DNA of 64,000 nt, from contig JAKSZT010054334.1 of assembly GCA_026826555.1 (NCBI GenBank), forward strand, positions 27,971,048-28,035,047, in the 5' to 3' direction. The translations under genes and the position numbers were made by a program. Source of the DNA: Tolypeutes matacus. Lineage: Eukaryota; Chordata; Mammalia; Cingulata; Chlamyphoridae. A model generated the notes under the pieces. The model saw only the letters and a program-made list of their open reading frames with translations. It searched no databases and was not told the DNA's origin. Of the stretch, positions 1 to 10,080 are shown piece by piece; the first letter of the stretch is position 1; each line of letters starts with the position of its first letter.

Positions 1-889
1 GATTCAGAGAGAAGAGGAGGTGGTAGGAAATGTAAGGTCATAAACTTTGCTTCAAGAATTGCTCATTAGAAATCTCACAGGTGACTGGTTTGTAACCAAA
101 AAGAATTTCTAATTAGAAAGCAAAAAATCAGAACAATCAACCAAACAATCAAGAAAACAAAACTAAGCACATAACAAAGTCTTTAACTAAAGGGCCTCAT
201 TTATGTACTTTTGCAATCCCAAGGCATTTTCCTCTATGCTTTTCAATATAGTTTGTTATATTAAGAAATTATAAAAAGTCTTTGGCAGAAAATCCTTGGT
301 TTCAAGTCTCAGGGAAACAGAATGACTTCTCTTTATGGAGGAACTCTAATTTATAATTTACTTTCCTCTTAAGTTTGATAGAATCTACATTTATTTTATT
401 GTGTGGCATGCTGTAATTTACCCCCAGCTTCTTTTTTATCAGACATAATTTCTTATAGACATTCTGATTGTGTAGATATTTCAACTTATGATTCTAAGAC
501 AATAAAGTAATTTAAAATGAAATCAATATTAAATGATTCTTCAAATCATTTTTTACCAAATCTTTAAAATTTTAAATTTAATAAAAAATAATCACAATAA
601 AATAAGTTCCTAACACATATTCCACTAGATTTTAAATTATGGAGTGACTCATTTGAGGAAAGGGTATTTTTCCTTTAAAATATGGCCTTGAAAATGTTAT
701 GCCATTTTTATGCTTCCTTTTAAAGCCAGCTAAGAGGCTGCACCTATTTTTCAGTTCTTTGTGGTGAGTAGAAACAATAAATAAATTCGAAAATAAATCA
801 TTGGTTCAGGAATAAATTACACAGGCCATCAAAACTGGGTGTAAACCAGATATGAATCATATAGGAAAAACCACCAACACTGAAATAAC
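1..889. other. Unassigned AT-rich non-coding DNA
   Basis: AT-rich sequence with no coding frame I can recognise. The short minus-strand frame at 302-484 is low-complexity and matches no family I know. No repeat family was recognised by eye; a diverged relic cannot be excluded. Confidence 0.5.
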
Positions 890-1085
890 CCCTTCAAGGA
901 AAGCTTTTCGAAGGACGGAGTAGCCCCCACAGGGCATGCGCAAATCCAGGAAGACACTGTTGCAGAAGAGAAACCCGGATGTGCTGAATGGATCACCAGC
1001 TGCGCAAAGACTTCCTCATCGTTACAGGCCTTCAACTCTCTTCACAGACTTCCTGCTGAGACTACAAGCGCACTTTTGACAAATT
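890..1085. other. CpG-containing pocket with an NRF-1-like site
   Basis: About eight CpG dinucleotides fall in under 200 bp, against a very CpG-poor background. GGGCATGCGCAAA near 936 resembles an NRF-1 site (TGCGCATGCGC). A 68-codon minus-strand frame covers the pocket (829-1035) but matches no protein I recognise. It could be an old promoter, a conserved non-coding element or a relic of a foreign element. The sequence alone does not decide. Confidence 0.3.
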
Positions 1086-2180
1086 CCCGACAGTTTATTT
1101 GTCAGATATTTTATTCAAATTGCTTCCTTCTCCTTGTAGAGTGTGCAAAAGAACAGCAATATCCTGTCCCCTCTGTACCTCCTAAATGCTGTTTCAAGGG
1201 ATAACGAGCAAATTTAGATCTTCATTACAATGTTAGTTTGTACAGCGGACCCTGTTTATTTTCTCTACCTTGCTATTGTAATCAACAGAACGAGAAGACT
1301 GGGTTTAGATAAAAGTATTTATTTGCGACCAGAGCTGCAAGAATGTACCTATGTTGACATGGTAGGAACTTTCTAGCATTGTTCTGTAGGAAAAATACTG
1401 AAAAGCTCATTATGTCTCAGACGCACAGAGCTTTTATGATTATCCATGCACAGCATCTTAAAAGAAGGATATGTTTAATTATAATCTTTTCTCCTTCAGT
1501 ATTTTCAAACAGGCAACAACTATCCCAATTAAGTGCCTTTCTTTTGTTTTGAACCTAGGAATCTCAGTTTCAAATATCCCTTTTCTGTGACCTGTGCATA
1601 CATCTTATTGATAAAGCACACTGTAAAATTTTAAGGTATGATTTAACAGAAATACAAAGGCAAGAGGAAGGAGGGGGGAAAAGACCTGGAGTCAACGAAG
1701 TTTGATTTCAACCTCATAGGACAAGTTGGTAAGTATTTATTGAAAGAAAGAAAGCATCCTAAAATAATGGCAGTCGTATTACCAGCTGAAATCTTATGGC
1801 AGTTTATAGTGTACAAAACCGTTTCAAATTATGCAGTGTTAGAAAACTTGTTTTCAAAAGACCAGGAAAACTTCTTCAATTCTTTTAAATTAAGTAGAGT
1901 TCTATAATTCTTGGGGGAGATTTGGGAATTTTAGGGGATAGAAATCCTCCAGAAGCAATTTCCTTCTTAGTGTTCTATGTCGCAAGATAATCGGTCTTAT
2001 CTTTACCTCTGTGAAACTTTAAATGTCAGGGTACTTCAGGCTTCCTTTCTGTGGGTTCTTCTCTTGCTAATATATAACACTCTCAGTTTCCTTATGCTCT
2101 TGACAACCAAATTTCTATGCCCATCCTAGACATCTCTCACCCACACCCACACATCTATTAAGTACCTTTGGTATGGTCGA
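1086..2180. other. Unassigned non-coding DNA
   Basis: No gene and no confident repeat seen. Low-complexity A/T stretches only. Confidence 0.45.
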
Positions 2181-2500
2181 GATGAAGAGTAGAATGAGAA
2201 CATACATTCAAAGAAAGAATGGAAGAAATGTTTCCTGACCTAAAGAAAGTGAGAAGTCATATTGCTAGGGCCTCTATCTGACAAACAACAGGAGTTGAAA
2301 AAGGAACATAACTGGACACATCAAATATCAGAATTACAAGGACAAAGATAACCTCCTAAATATTCCAGAGAGGGAAAAAGAAGTTATCAATGGAGGGATA
2401 AAAATTGGCATCAAATGCCTTATCAACAATACTGGAGGGTAAAAGAAAAAATGAGCAATGCCTTTACATTTAACCTAGGGAGAATACTGGCCCTCAAAGT
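2181..2500 (+). mobile_element. HAL1-like (half-L1) LINE fragment
   Basis: The plus strand resembles the HAL1 body. A block reading 'cacatcaaatatcagaattacaagg' style purine-rich sequence is followed by 'ccagagaggg' and an 'aatggcatca'-like stretch around 2410. This is the usual order of the ORF1 C-terminal coding region in HAL1, an L1-derived element carrying only ORF1. It is badly eroded and has no open frame. Called from memory of the consensus; an old L1 ORF1 is the alternative. Confidence 0.5.
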
Positions 2501-2544
2501 TGTTCACAACCTAACACCCTTCCACAGCAAAAGGAATTCTACAG

Positions 2545-2788
2545 AGTGAATGAAGGTTATAGACCTTGAGATGGGGACATTATCCTGGATTGTCTGGGTG
2601 CACTCCACTTTCCTAGAACCTTTCCCCACTGGGTCAGAGAAAGATGTGAAAACAGACGCGATGTGAGGATTTAAGGGCTATGGACCAAGGAAGGTTGTGA
2701 CCTCTGGAAGCTGGGAACAGTTCTCCTTTTACAGCCAGCAAGAAAGCAGAAGCCTTGGTTCTACAACTGTGAGGAACTGAATTCTGCC
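2545..2788 (+). mobile_element. MaLR/ERVL-type LTR fragment
   Basis: 'cattatcctggattgtctgggtg' followed by 'cagccagcaagaaagcag' and 'caactgtgaggaactgaattctgcc' is the order found in MaLR/ERVL LTRs of mammals. It stops abruptly where the antisense L1 begins. Subfamily not resolved. Confidence 0.5.
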
Positions 2789-2988
2789 CTTTTCTGATTA
2801 TTGTTTGCATGTAAAATTGTTTTCCAATGCCTCCTTGCATCCCTGGGTCTAAGGTGAGTTTCTTGTAGATAGCATATAGATGGGTCATATTTCCTTATCC
2901 TTTCTGCTAATCTGTGTCTCTTGATTGGAGATTTTAATCCATTAATATTCAGTGTTATTACTGTCAAGGAATTATTTACATTAGTCAT
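2789..2988 (-). pseudogene. L1 ORF2 fragment: N-terminus of the endonuclease domain
   Basis: The frame begins M-T-N-V-N-N-S and continues LTVITLNINGLKSPIKRH, the classic first strand of the L1 apurinic/apyrimidinic-type endonuclease. It keeps the Asn of the active site and the YLQETHL block with its catalytic Glu. In the family this domain nicks target DNA at TTTT/AA to prime reverse transcription. Only about 65 residues remain of a protein that is normally about 1,275 residues. After HANNNQKRAEF the L1 sequence stops. The ATG lies 55 bp after the ORF1 stop, normal L1 spacing. Non-functional. Confidence 0.85.
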
Positions 2989-3043
2989 ATTTTCTTTAGG
3001 TTTATGTATGCCATATGTTGTTTTTATTTCTCTTTTTATTTTT

Positions 3044-3965
3044 TCAGTTATTCTTACACTCTCCTCCAACTCTCTGTCTCCTGTTTTTTCCTTTCAACCT
3101 GAGTATTTCTTGAAGGACATGTTTTTTATTGACAAACTTTCTGACTTTCTGTTTACCTGTGAATATTTTGAACTCTCTTTCATTTTTGAATGCCAGCTTT
3201 GTTGGATAGAGAATTCTTAGCTGAAAGTTTTTTTTCTTTTAGCATCTTAACTATATCATACCACTGCCTTCTTGCCTCCATGGTTTCAGATGAGAAATCA
3301 GCACTTTATCTTATTGAGCTTCCCTTGTGTGTAATGAATCTCTTTTCTCTTGCTGCTTTCAGTGTTCTCTCTTTGTCTTGAACATTGGACAATTTGACAA
3401 ATATATTTCTTGGGGTAGGCCTTTTAGGATATATATTGTTTGGGGTGCACTGTGCTTCCTGGACATGTACATCCATGTCCCTCAATAGAGTTGGGAATTT
3501 TTCAGCCATTATTTCCTCCAATATTCCTTCTGATCCCTTTCCTTTCTCTTCTCCCTCTGGGATGCTTGTAATGTGTATGATGGTGCATTTCATGTTGTCA
3601 TTCAAATCCCCAAGTCCCTGCTGGATTTCTTCTATCTTTTTATCTATCTGTTCTACTGTCTGTCTGATTTCAGATGTACTGTCTTCCATATTGCTGATTC
3701 TTTCCTCTGTCTGTTAAAATCTGCTGTTATGTGTTTCCAGTGTATTTTTGATTTCTTGGATTGTGCCATTCATCACCATTATATCCGTTATCTTTTTTTG
3801 TATGTTTACAGTTTCTTCATTATGTTTCCCCAGTGTCTTCTTAATGTCCTTTATCTCTTCCTTCACTTCATTAAGTTGATTCTTGATATTTGTTTGGAAT
3901 CCTTGATTAGTTGTTCCACATTCTGTATCTCCTTTTTTAAAAATTTGTTCATTAGTCTGAGCCAT
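3044..3965 (-). pseudogene. L1 ORF1 pseudogene (RNA-binding chaperone)
   Basis: ORF1p of L1 is a trimeric RNA chaperone that coats the L1 RNA. The start at 3965 reads MAQTNEQIFKKG. A Lys/Glu/Ile-rich stretch follows (3714-3930) that looks like the coiled coil. Then come PNNIYPKRPTPRNIFVKL of the RNA-recognition domain and, nearer the end, an ILYPTKLAF block of the C-terminal domain. The length, about 307 codons, is a little short of the roughly 340 residues of human ORF1p. Lesions: an in-frame TAA at 3714-3716, a second TAA at 3306-3308, and one extra A in the A8 run at 3228-3235 that shifts the frame. The stop is TGA at 3044-3046. Confidence 0.85.
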
Positions 3966-4149
3966 GTCTTCCTGTTTCGTAGTATGGTTTGTAATTTTTT
4001 ATTGGTGTCTGGGCATCTGTTTATCTTAATGGGCTTAATTGGTTGGTTAGCTTCTCATTCTAGTCTAGGATTTTATTTTGTTGTTTGTGTAAGGTTAATT
4101 TTTGATACTTGGTTCCTCTTATTCTATATCTTGCAGTTGTCTGTGTTCC

Positions 4150-4615
4150 CTTAAAAGAAAATATTAGGACCAGAGAAATGAAATAGATAAGAAGAGAAAA
4201 AAAAAGAGTAACAATCATACAAAAAGGGTGGAAGAGGAACCGTGCAAGAGCTAGAAAACTAATACAGGTAAAAAATCATTAAAAGTACATAGGAGTAATA
4301 ATAAAAAGAGGTGAAAAAGGAAAAAATAAAACAGGAGACAAAATAGAGAGAGAGAAAAAAAATAGAATGTATTAAAAGGCCAGACAGATGAGAAGAGAAT
4401 AGAAGGAAATAGGAAAAAAAAAAAATAGAGAGAGAGAAATAAAAAATGAAAATGAAGACCAAACAAGTGGTGGAATGGAAGAAAAGCAACAGAAGTCAAA
4501 AGACAGAAAAATGGAGGAAAGAAAAGAAATATAGTAGGTTGAAAAGAATAAGTAAAAGAAAAATGGTAACAAAGAAAGGGAAAACAACTAACAAGAAACA
4601 AAACAGCAAAGAAGC
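4150..4615 (+). repeat. Purine-rich tract (plus strand), polypyrimidine on the L1 sense strand
   Basis: Roughly 460 bp dominated by A and G on the plus strand, with GAGAGAGA, A12 and many GAAA/GGAA units and few C or T. It is not a clean microsatellite. It behaves as a long homopurine/homopyrimidine segment inside the L1 5' UTR. The frames at 4251-4601 are Phe/Leu/Ser-rich artefacts of it. Confidence 0.8.
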
Positions 4616-4825
4616 AACCCAGTGAATATAGCCCTCCCTCTTAGGCCCCTAGAGACCTTCTCAGGCTGCTGGTGATCATCTATTTATCACCCGCAACCTG
4701 CCCTCCACAAGTGATGTGTCCAGTTTTAGCAAATAAAATAAAGGAAAAAGAAAAAAATCCAAAAAAACCACAAAACAAAACAGTAGAAACTCAGTCTATA
4801 AGTTCCCTATCATAAGGTGTTAGCT

Positions 4826-4910
4826 GCGTACCTTAACTCTCCCTGGATCCCTACTGGGACTCAAACCAGTGACCTTCCACATGCAAGGCAGGAATTCCCC
4901 ACCACACTAC
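4826..4910 (-). repeat. tRNA-Ala-like segment (SINE-head-like) inside the L1 5' UTR
   Basis: On the minus strand a box-A-like TAGTGTGGTGG is followed by GCCTTGCATGTGG, which resembles a tRNA-Ala(TGC) anticodon arm. Then comes GGTTTGAGTCC, one or two changes from the pol III B-box GGTTCGANTCC. Spacing is tRNA-like. No CCA end and no adjoining poly(A) tail in the expected place. It may be an old tRNA-derived SINE captured by the L1 5' UTR. A working tRNA is unlikely. Confidence 0.45.
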
Positions 4911-5519
4911 AGCAACTTTATAGAGTAAATATGCTTTTGCAAGCTTATTGAGCTCTTCTTGCCCCCATTTCCCTTAGGCAAGTTGGACTTTTAATAGTTC
5001 TCAGTAGCCGGGATTGTTAGTTGCCTGACTCTGCCACTTCCCTGACCAAGTTCCTCTCTCCTGGGGCAGCTGGGTGTGACCAGCCTGCCTGAGCAGATTC
5101 CCCTCTACCCTCTCCCTGGGACCACCCCAGTGCTGGCTGGTATCTTCCCCGAGATTCAAAGGGGACTCAGGTGTCCAAACCCATGGAAAGAAAACCACTC
5201 TCAGTCCTTTGCCAGACCCTTCTTCCTCCCAGGGAATGCTCCATCCCACTCAGCTGGCTGGTGAGAGCCAGGGGTTCTGCAGAGGCTATTTTCCTTGAGG
5301 TGGGGCTTAGCTGCCCACCATTTCCACCACAGGGGAGAGCAAATCATGATATTCCCTTGGATTCTTTATCTCTTTGTCCAGCTCCCTCCGATTGATGCCC
5401 CAAAGCCTCCTGCTCTGTGGATTCCCAAAACAGCTCATTAGGGTAAGATTTTGCCCCTTCTCAACTGTTTTTTGCAAAAGAGCTGGGCAGTGCCTACTTA
5501 CAACACCATTTTCCCAGAA

Positions 5520-6515
5520 CCTGTATAGTGCTAATTATATGTTCAAATAAAAGGGGCAGAAGAGCTATGTGTAAGGAAATTATAAATGAGTCTAACTGCC
5601 TTATTGGGGAGCATATATTCCAAAATAAGGCCCATTTACAGGGTGCATAATTCCTGAGATTGTCCATCCTGCCTATAGTGCCTAGATGTCTCTAGAGCAC
5701 TCAGGAACCCTGCTGTTTGAGGCATTGTTTACTGTGGCAGTCAATGAGATCCTGCTGAGACATGCAACAGTGTAACTCCTGGAATAACCTCCCAACTCAC
5801 TTTGAAGTCTCTTAACCATAAAAACTCATTTGCATTTAGTATTCCCCCCTTTTGGTCAAGGTCTTTTTCTGGATTCATCACTAGTCAGTGCTTTGATAAT
5901 AATCCATTGGTGCCAGGAAGGTTCATCCCCAGGAGTCATGTCCCACACTGGAGGGAAGGTAATGTATTTATGTGCTAAGATTGACTTAGAGAGAGGTCAC
6001 ATTTGAGCAACAAGGAGGCTTTCAGGAAGTAATTCTTAGGCAATATATAATGCTAGGCTAAGTTTCAATTTCACAAGAAAAGGTTCATAAGTATAACCAT
6101 CAGTATCAAGGACCTGGCATAATGGTCTGTCCTCTTTCGCTAGGCACTGCCTATGTACTCAGGGGATTCTTGCTGCTTTATTAGAGAATGTGGCAGGATT
6201 TCCCAGGATGGGAATTCAGTATTCTTTTGGTTATTGTGTGGGTCTCCACTCACCAAGATAGTGTGCCCCATGACCACTTGAACATATTCATATGCCATAG
6301 AGGAATGTCCCAGGTGTACCCCTCCCCATACATTCCCCCATTAGTGAAACCCTGCACCAGTGATCCTCCCCTGCCACAGTTGTGACCCTTCTGCAATACA
6401 AAACCTCCTAAAAAACAAAGCCAAAAAATTAAACAAATAAAACTAATAATAAAATAAAATAATTAAAAGTAACAAATGAAATACATAAATTAAAATAAAA
6501 AAAATAATAAATTAT
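5520..6515 (+). mobile_element. Interspersed repeat with A-rich tail, probably LINE-derived
   Basis: A block I recognise as a recurrent mammalian/xenarthran repeat, including 'ccccttttggtcaaggtctttttc' and 'ccaggagtcatgtcccacactgg'. It ends in about 110 bp of A-rich sequence (6400-6515) like the tail of a plus-strand retroposon. No coding remnant identified. Family name uncertain: L1 3' region or an ERV-derived piece. Confidence 0.45.
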
Positions 6516-7229
6516 TTTTCGTTGTCTTTTTTACCTCTTTGTCTTCTTGTTGAATAGAAGATAGTAATGATAGCTCTGATAGTTCCTATCTGTAAAATTT
6601 TCCTAACAAATGAAGAACCTATGTATTTTCAGAAGCTGTAAGAGTTTAGAAATAAGTCTCTGTTTTCCTTTTCTCTTAATTCTTACAACCTCCTGTTGCT
6701 ATGAAGAAGCTTCTATTTTTAGCATTTATTCATGCTGATTATTTCTTTGGTATATTTCAGAGAACCTGTTTTTTTTATGGCAGGGTTATTACCCTAGCAT
6801 TATGTTGACATTGCTGAATGACTATTTAAGTGATGTTTGTGGTTTTAGTAACTTTCAGGAGAAGAACTTTTAATGCCTTTTAATCTGACTGCAAAATCCC
6901 AAGGGGAGTTAAGTATTAAGGAGAGTCAAGCTCAAAAAATCCCTTTCCTAAGAGAAAGTTCTCATTTTCTATACTGGCTTAGAACTCACAGATGCTTTTT
7001 AAAAATCCAATTTAGGTATAATTACCAGATATGAGTAAGCATCTTTTTCAAAACAACATCAATAACAAACATAGCAAAAAATGGCTCAATTTATTTTAAT
7101 TCATCATTGCATAGAACCCAAAGACTTATTTGCTCCATTTTTGCCTTCACTGATCAGAAACTATGATTATCACATTTGTGTTTTGCTTATTACCTCTTGC
7201 TTTTATAAATTAGTTTTATTTTTACTATA
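6516..7229. other. Unassigned non-coding DNA
   Basis: AT-rich, no coding frame and no repeat family recognised. Confidence 0.45.
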
Positions 7230-7234
7230 GGTGG

Positions 7235-7820
7235 TATGGCAGTTTGGCATTGTTTATGAATTCCAAAATTATATATTGGATTATGTTTGTAAACTGGTCT
7301 GTACCTGGGCATGATTAAATTATGGTTAGGGCTTTGATTGGGCCACTTCAGTGGGACGTGGAATCCCCACCTCCTTGGTGGATGGGGACTCACACATAAA
7401 AATACATGGCAGAGCAGAGGAGTGAGTTGGAGTTCTAGTGTTGAGTTTTGAGCTGGAGCCCGGGAAGTGAGCACATGGGCAAAGAATACAGAGGAATAGA
7501 GATGGCTCCTTAGACACAGTAGAAGCACCAGAGAGAGAGAGACAGAGCCACTCACTTGAGAGTCTACAGCTGGCCTTGTGGAGAGAGCACAGCAGCTGAG
7601 CCCAGAGAGAAATGGAGCCCTGGGGAGAGAGGAACCCAAGAAGCCTGAACTCGGCATTGGCAGCCATCTTGCCCCAACACGTGGCAATAGACTTTGATGA
7701 GGGAAGTAACTTATGCTTTATGGCCTGGTAACTGTAAGCTTCTACCCCAAATAAATACCTTTATAAAAGCCAAAATATTTCTGGTATTTTGCATCAGCAC
7801 CCCTTTGGCTGACTAATACA
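7235..7820 (+). mobile_element. ERVL-like solo LTR, copy 1
   Basis: About 586 bp that begins (T)ATGGCAGTTTG...ATGAATTCC and ends CCCCTTTGGCTGACTAATACA. AATAAATACC near 7750 fits an LTR polyadenylation signal. It is flanked by the exact 5-bp duplication GGTGG (7230-7234 and 7821-7825), the size typical of ERVL/MaLR integrations. The starting TG has decayed to TA. Solo: no internal region on either side. The open frames at 7190-7687 are chance translations of the antisense LTR. It matches the LTRs at 9559, 48959 and 59982. Confidence 0.85.
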
Positions 7821-7825
7821 GGTGG

Positions 7826-8759
7826 GCATTCAATATTTATTTACCATGTAAAGTTTGAAATGACATCCCTTTACAAATTCTGATGGGAGAATATTGTCAA
7901 ACTAGTTGAACATTTTTTTGATTTGTCATATTTGATAGTGCCTGAAGACATAAAAATCTTATAATCCAATTGTTGAAATGGTAAACAGCATGGAAAACAC
8001 CATTAAGCACAAATTGGAACAGACTATGGGTCCCGGGCCCTGCTTTGTTGGACAGAAGTTATTTGAATTTATACAACTTTCATATTTACTTCCCTAAAAA
8101 AGAAGTTTCTAAAAACAAAATTCTGTCTTACCACTTTCCTACTTAAATGCTTTATTGCCAGCTACTCTAAAAATACCCAAAGCTGTGACACTCCATATTG
8201 GCACATATGACATGAAAAGTGTTGGGCAAAACTAAAGATTCTGAAAGTACAAAATGGTGAGAAAAATGTAAATTAAACATGGTTAGATTAAATTTTTAAG
8301 AGCAGATTTTCTCAGAACCTTTAACATGTGAATGTGCCTTGCACATCTCAGGGTGAGAGGTGTTATGCTTGGCAGGTTTCTCCCAATTACTTAATCACAG
8401 ATCATTATTTCCAACAAGGACTGGTTTTGAGAGAAACATTTTGAAGGATGCTGATATGTAGAAATCACATCCGTATTGTTTCTTGGGATATTCAAGGTCT
8501 TGTATTTTTGCCTTAAAATTAACTTCGGCTACTTTCTTACAGATTCTCCACTGAGCAGGATTGGCCAACTCATGGGTTTCTCAAACCCAGATGATAAGCT
8601 GCTGACTCCAATTCTTTGTTAATGGCTGTCCTTAACCTAAAGAGACTTTCCTTTCTCCACTTACCAAATTCTAACTAACTTTCCAGAGCCAACCTCTTTC
8701 TGACTTTTTTTTGGTGATTTTGATACTTATAGCATATTTAATTTTTCATTTCTCCCCCG
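7826..8759. other. Unassigned non-coding DNA
   Basis: No gene or confident repeat seen between the LTR and the DAS SINE pair. Confidence 0.45.
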
Positions 8760-9022
8760 CACCCCAGATGACTCCCTCATCTGTCTGATCGTTGTCTGCT
8801 TGTTGTGTCTGTTCATTGCCTCTGCTCATTGTGTCTGCTCATTGCCTCTGCTCATTGCCTCTGCTCATTGCTCGTTGTCTCTGCTCATTGTGTCTGCTCC
8901 TTGTCTCTGCTCATTGTTTCCACCAGTTGTCTGCTCATCTTCTTTAGGAGCCACTGGGAACCAATCCTGGGACCTCCCATGTGGGAGGCAGGTGTCCAAC
9001 AGCTTGTGCCACATCTGCTTCC
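8760..9022 (-). mobile_element. DAS SINE, antisense, with expanded tail
   Basis: Read on the minus strand, the tRNA-derived head starts near 9022 with GGAAGCAGATGTGGC. It runs through a CCCACATGGGAGGTCCC block and the B-box-like region at about 8960. DAS SINEs are xenarthran, pol III-transcribed and moved by L1. The tail has become a short tandem array (8787-8937). The frames at 8800-9132 are translations of this repeat. Confidence 0.85.
8787..8937 (+). repeat. Minisatellite, unit about 12 bp (CTCATTGxxTCTG)
   Basis: Around ten to twelve imperfect copies of a TCTGCTCATTGC/TCTGCTCATTGTG unit, some with CTCGTTG or CTCCTTG changes. The array lies in the tail of an antisense DAS SINE and looks like an expansion of that tail. 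A shorter array of the same unit occurs in the next SINE (9023-9105). Confidence 0.8.
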
Positions 9023-9188
9023 TGCTCGTTGTGCCTGCTCATTGTGTCTGCTCGTTTGTTAGCTCGTTACATTATCTCATTGCATCTGCTCATTGCAACT
9101 GCTCATCTGCTTTAGCAGGCAGCAGGAACTGAACCCAGCATCTCCCATTGGGAGGTGGGTGTCCAACTGCTTGAGCCACATCTGCTCT
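9023..9188 (-). mobile_element. Second antisense DAS SINE abutting the first
   Basis: On the minus strand the head starts near 9188 (GAGCAGATGTGGCTCAAGCAGTTGG) and carries the pol III box regions. The tail again holds CTCATTG-type units. It abuts the neighbouring DAS copy head-to-tail, so the pair may have moved as a dimer. Confidence 0.8.
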
Positions 9189-9553
9189 CGACATACGTAA
9201 TTTGAATCTTCTTATTTTTGATTATCATTTAGTGCATATGTGTGTTTGTATTCCTAATAAGGCTGATTCTTTCAGGCCATGAACCATATATTTTCCATAT
9301 ATCTTATGTTTTATATTTTCTTTTTCCTTTCAAGCTCTACCTCAATTTGAAAACATCAAAGTCATGGCAATTTAATGAATATAGCTATTATTTAATGTGT
9401 TCATGAATAATTAGATGAGAATTTGAATGAGTAAGTATCATAGATACTCCTCACAGCTAGGAAGAAGTAAACCTGTTTTCTGGTGAGGACAAGCAAATCT
9501 GAGAGTCCAGATAAGTTTCTTCGTTTGAATTATTTAGGCATGTTTTCTACTCA
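9189..9553. other. Unassigned non-coding DNA
   Basis: AT-rich spacer with nothing recognisable. Confidence 0.45.
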
Positions 9554-9558
9554 GAAAC

Positions 9559-10080
9559 TGTATTAGTCAGCCAAAGGGGTGCTAATGTGAAATACCAGAA
9601 ATGGGTTGGTCTTTATAAAGGGTATTTATTTGGGGTAGAAATCCACAGTTACCAGGCCATAAAGTGTAAGTTTCTTCTCTCACCAAAGTTCATTGCCACG
9701 TGTTGGAGCAAGACAGCTGCCGACATTTGCCAGGGTTCAGGCTTCTTGGGTTCCTCTCTTCCCGGGGCTGCGTTTCTCTCCGGGCTTAGCTCCTGTTTCA
9801 TCCACAAGGTCAGCTATAGACTATCAGGTGAACAGCTCGCTTCTCTTCTCCTGGGGCTCTCTCTCCAACATCAAAAACTGCTACATCAAAACTCCAACTT
9901 CAGAACTGCTCCTTGTGTCCTTTGCCTTGCCTTTTATATTCGATTCCACCACCTACCAAGGGGTGGGGCTCAACGCCCTAATCATAACTAAATCATGTCC
10001 AGATTAACAGATCAGTTTACAAGCATGATCCAATTATATTTTTGGAATTCATAATTACATCAAATTGCCAAAAGGCTACA
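9559..10080 (-). mobile_element. ERVL-like solo LTR, copy 2, antisense
   Basis: Same family as the LTR at 7235, inverted. It begins TGTATTAGTCAGCCAAAGGGGTGC and ends with 'gaattcataattacatcaaattgcc...ggctaca'. The 5-bp flanks (GAAAC and GAAGG) only partly match, so either the duplication has decayed or the right boundary is a few bases off. Its plus-strand frames (9587-10007) are not genes. Confidence 0.8.

Larger units (their letters stand above)
2789..5519 (-). mobile_element. L1 LINE, 5' UTR + ORF1 + start of ORF2, antisense
   Basis: A LINE-1 lying on the minus strand, with its 5' end at about 5519 and broken off inside ORF2 near 2789. From the 5' end it holds a long UTR (3966-5519), a damaged ORF1 (3044-3965), a 55-bp spacer, and the first codons of the ORF2 endonuclease (2789-2988). 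The 5' terminus reads TTCTGGGAAAATGG on the minus strand. ORF1 and ORF2 are both disrupted, so the element is dead. The 3' part of ORF2 and the 3' UTR are missing, and the breakpoint abuts an LTR fragment. It may be an L1 or a HAL1 relative that kept part of ORF2. Confidence 0.85.
3966..5519 (-). other. L1 5' UTR with long polypyrimidine tract
   Basis: The region upstream of the L1 ORF1. Next to ORF1 lies a very biased stretch (4150-4615). Further upstream is a tRNA-like segment (4826-4910) and a more GC-rich part (5000-5420) ending at the element's 5' terminus. L1 5' UTRs hold the internal promoter; I cannot place individual sites. Several open frames here are chance products of the biased composition. 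Confidence 0.65.

Noticed and set aside
3385..4154. Plus-strand frames of 110 and 193 codons with hydrophobic stretches
   Set aside because: They are antisense to L1 ORF1, whose conserved reading direction is minus.
4251..4601. 116-codon Phe/Leu-rich 'membrane protein' frame
   Set aside because: Produced by the polypyrimidine strand of the L1 5' UTR; no real signal or family motif.
7190..7687. 165-codon minus-strand frame
   Set aside because: It lies almost wholly inside the solo LTR at 7235-7820. Similar frames appear in the sister LTR copies, so it is a translation of the repeat.
8787..9105. Regularly spaced short repeats that could suggest a CRISPR array
   Set aside because: Units are tandem with no spacers, in a mammalian SINE tail.
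8800..9132. 110-codon Cys/Ser/Leu-rich plus-strand frame resembling a secreted Cys-rich protein
   Set aside because: It is a translation of the CTCATTG minisatellite and antisense DAS SINEs.
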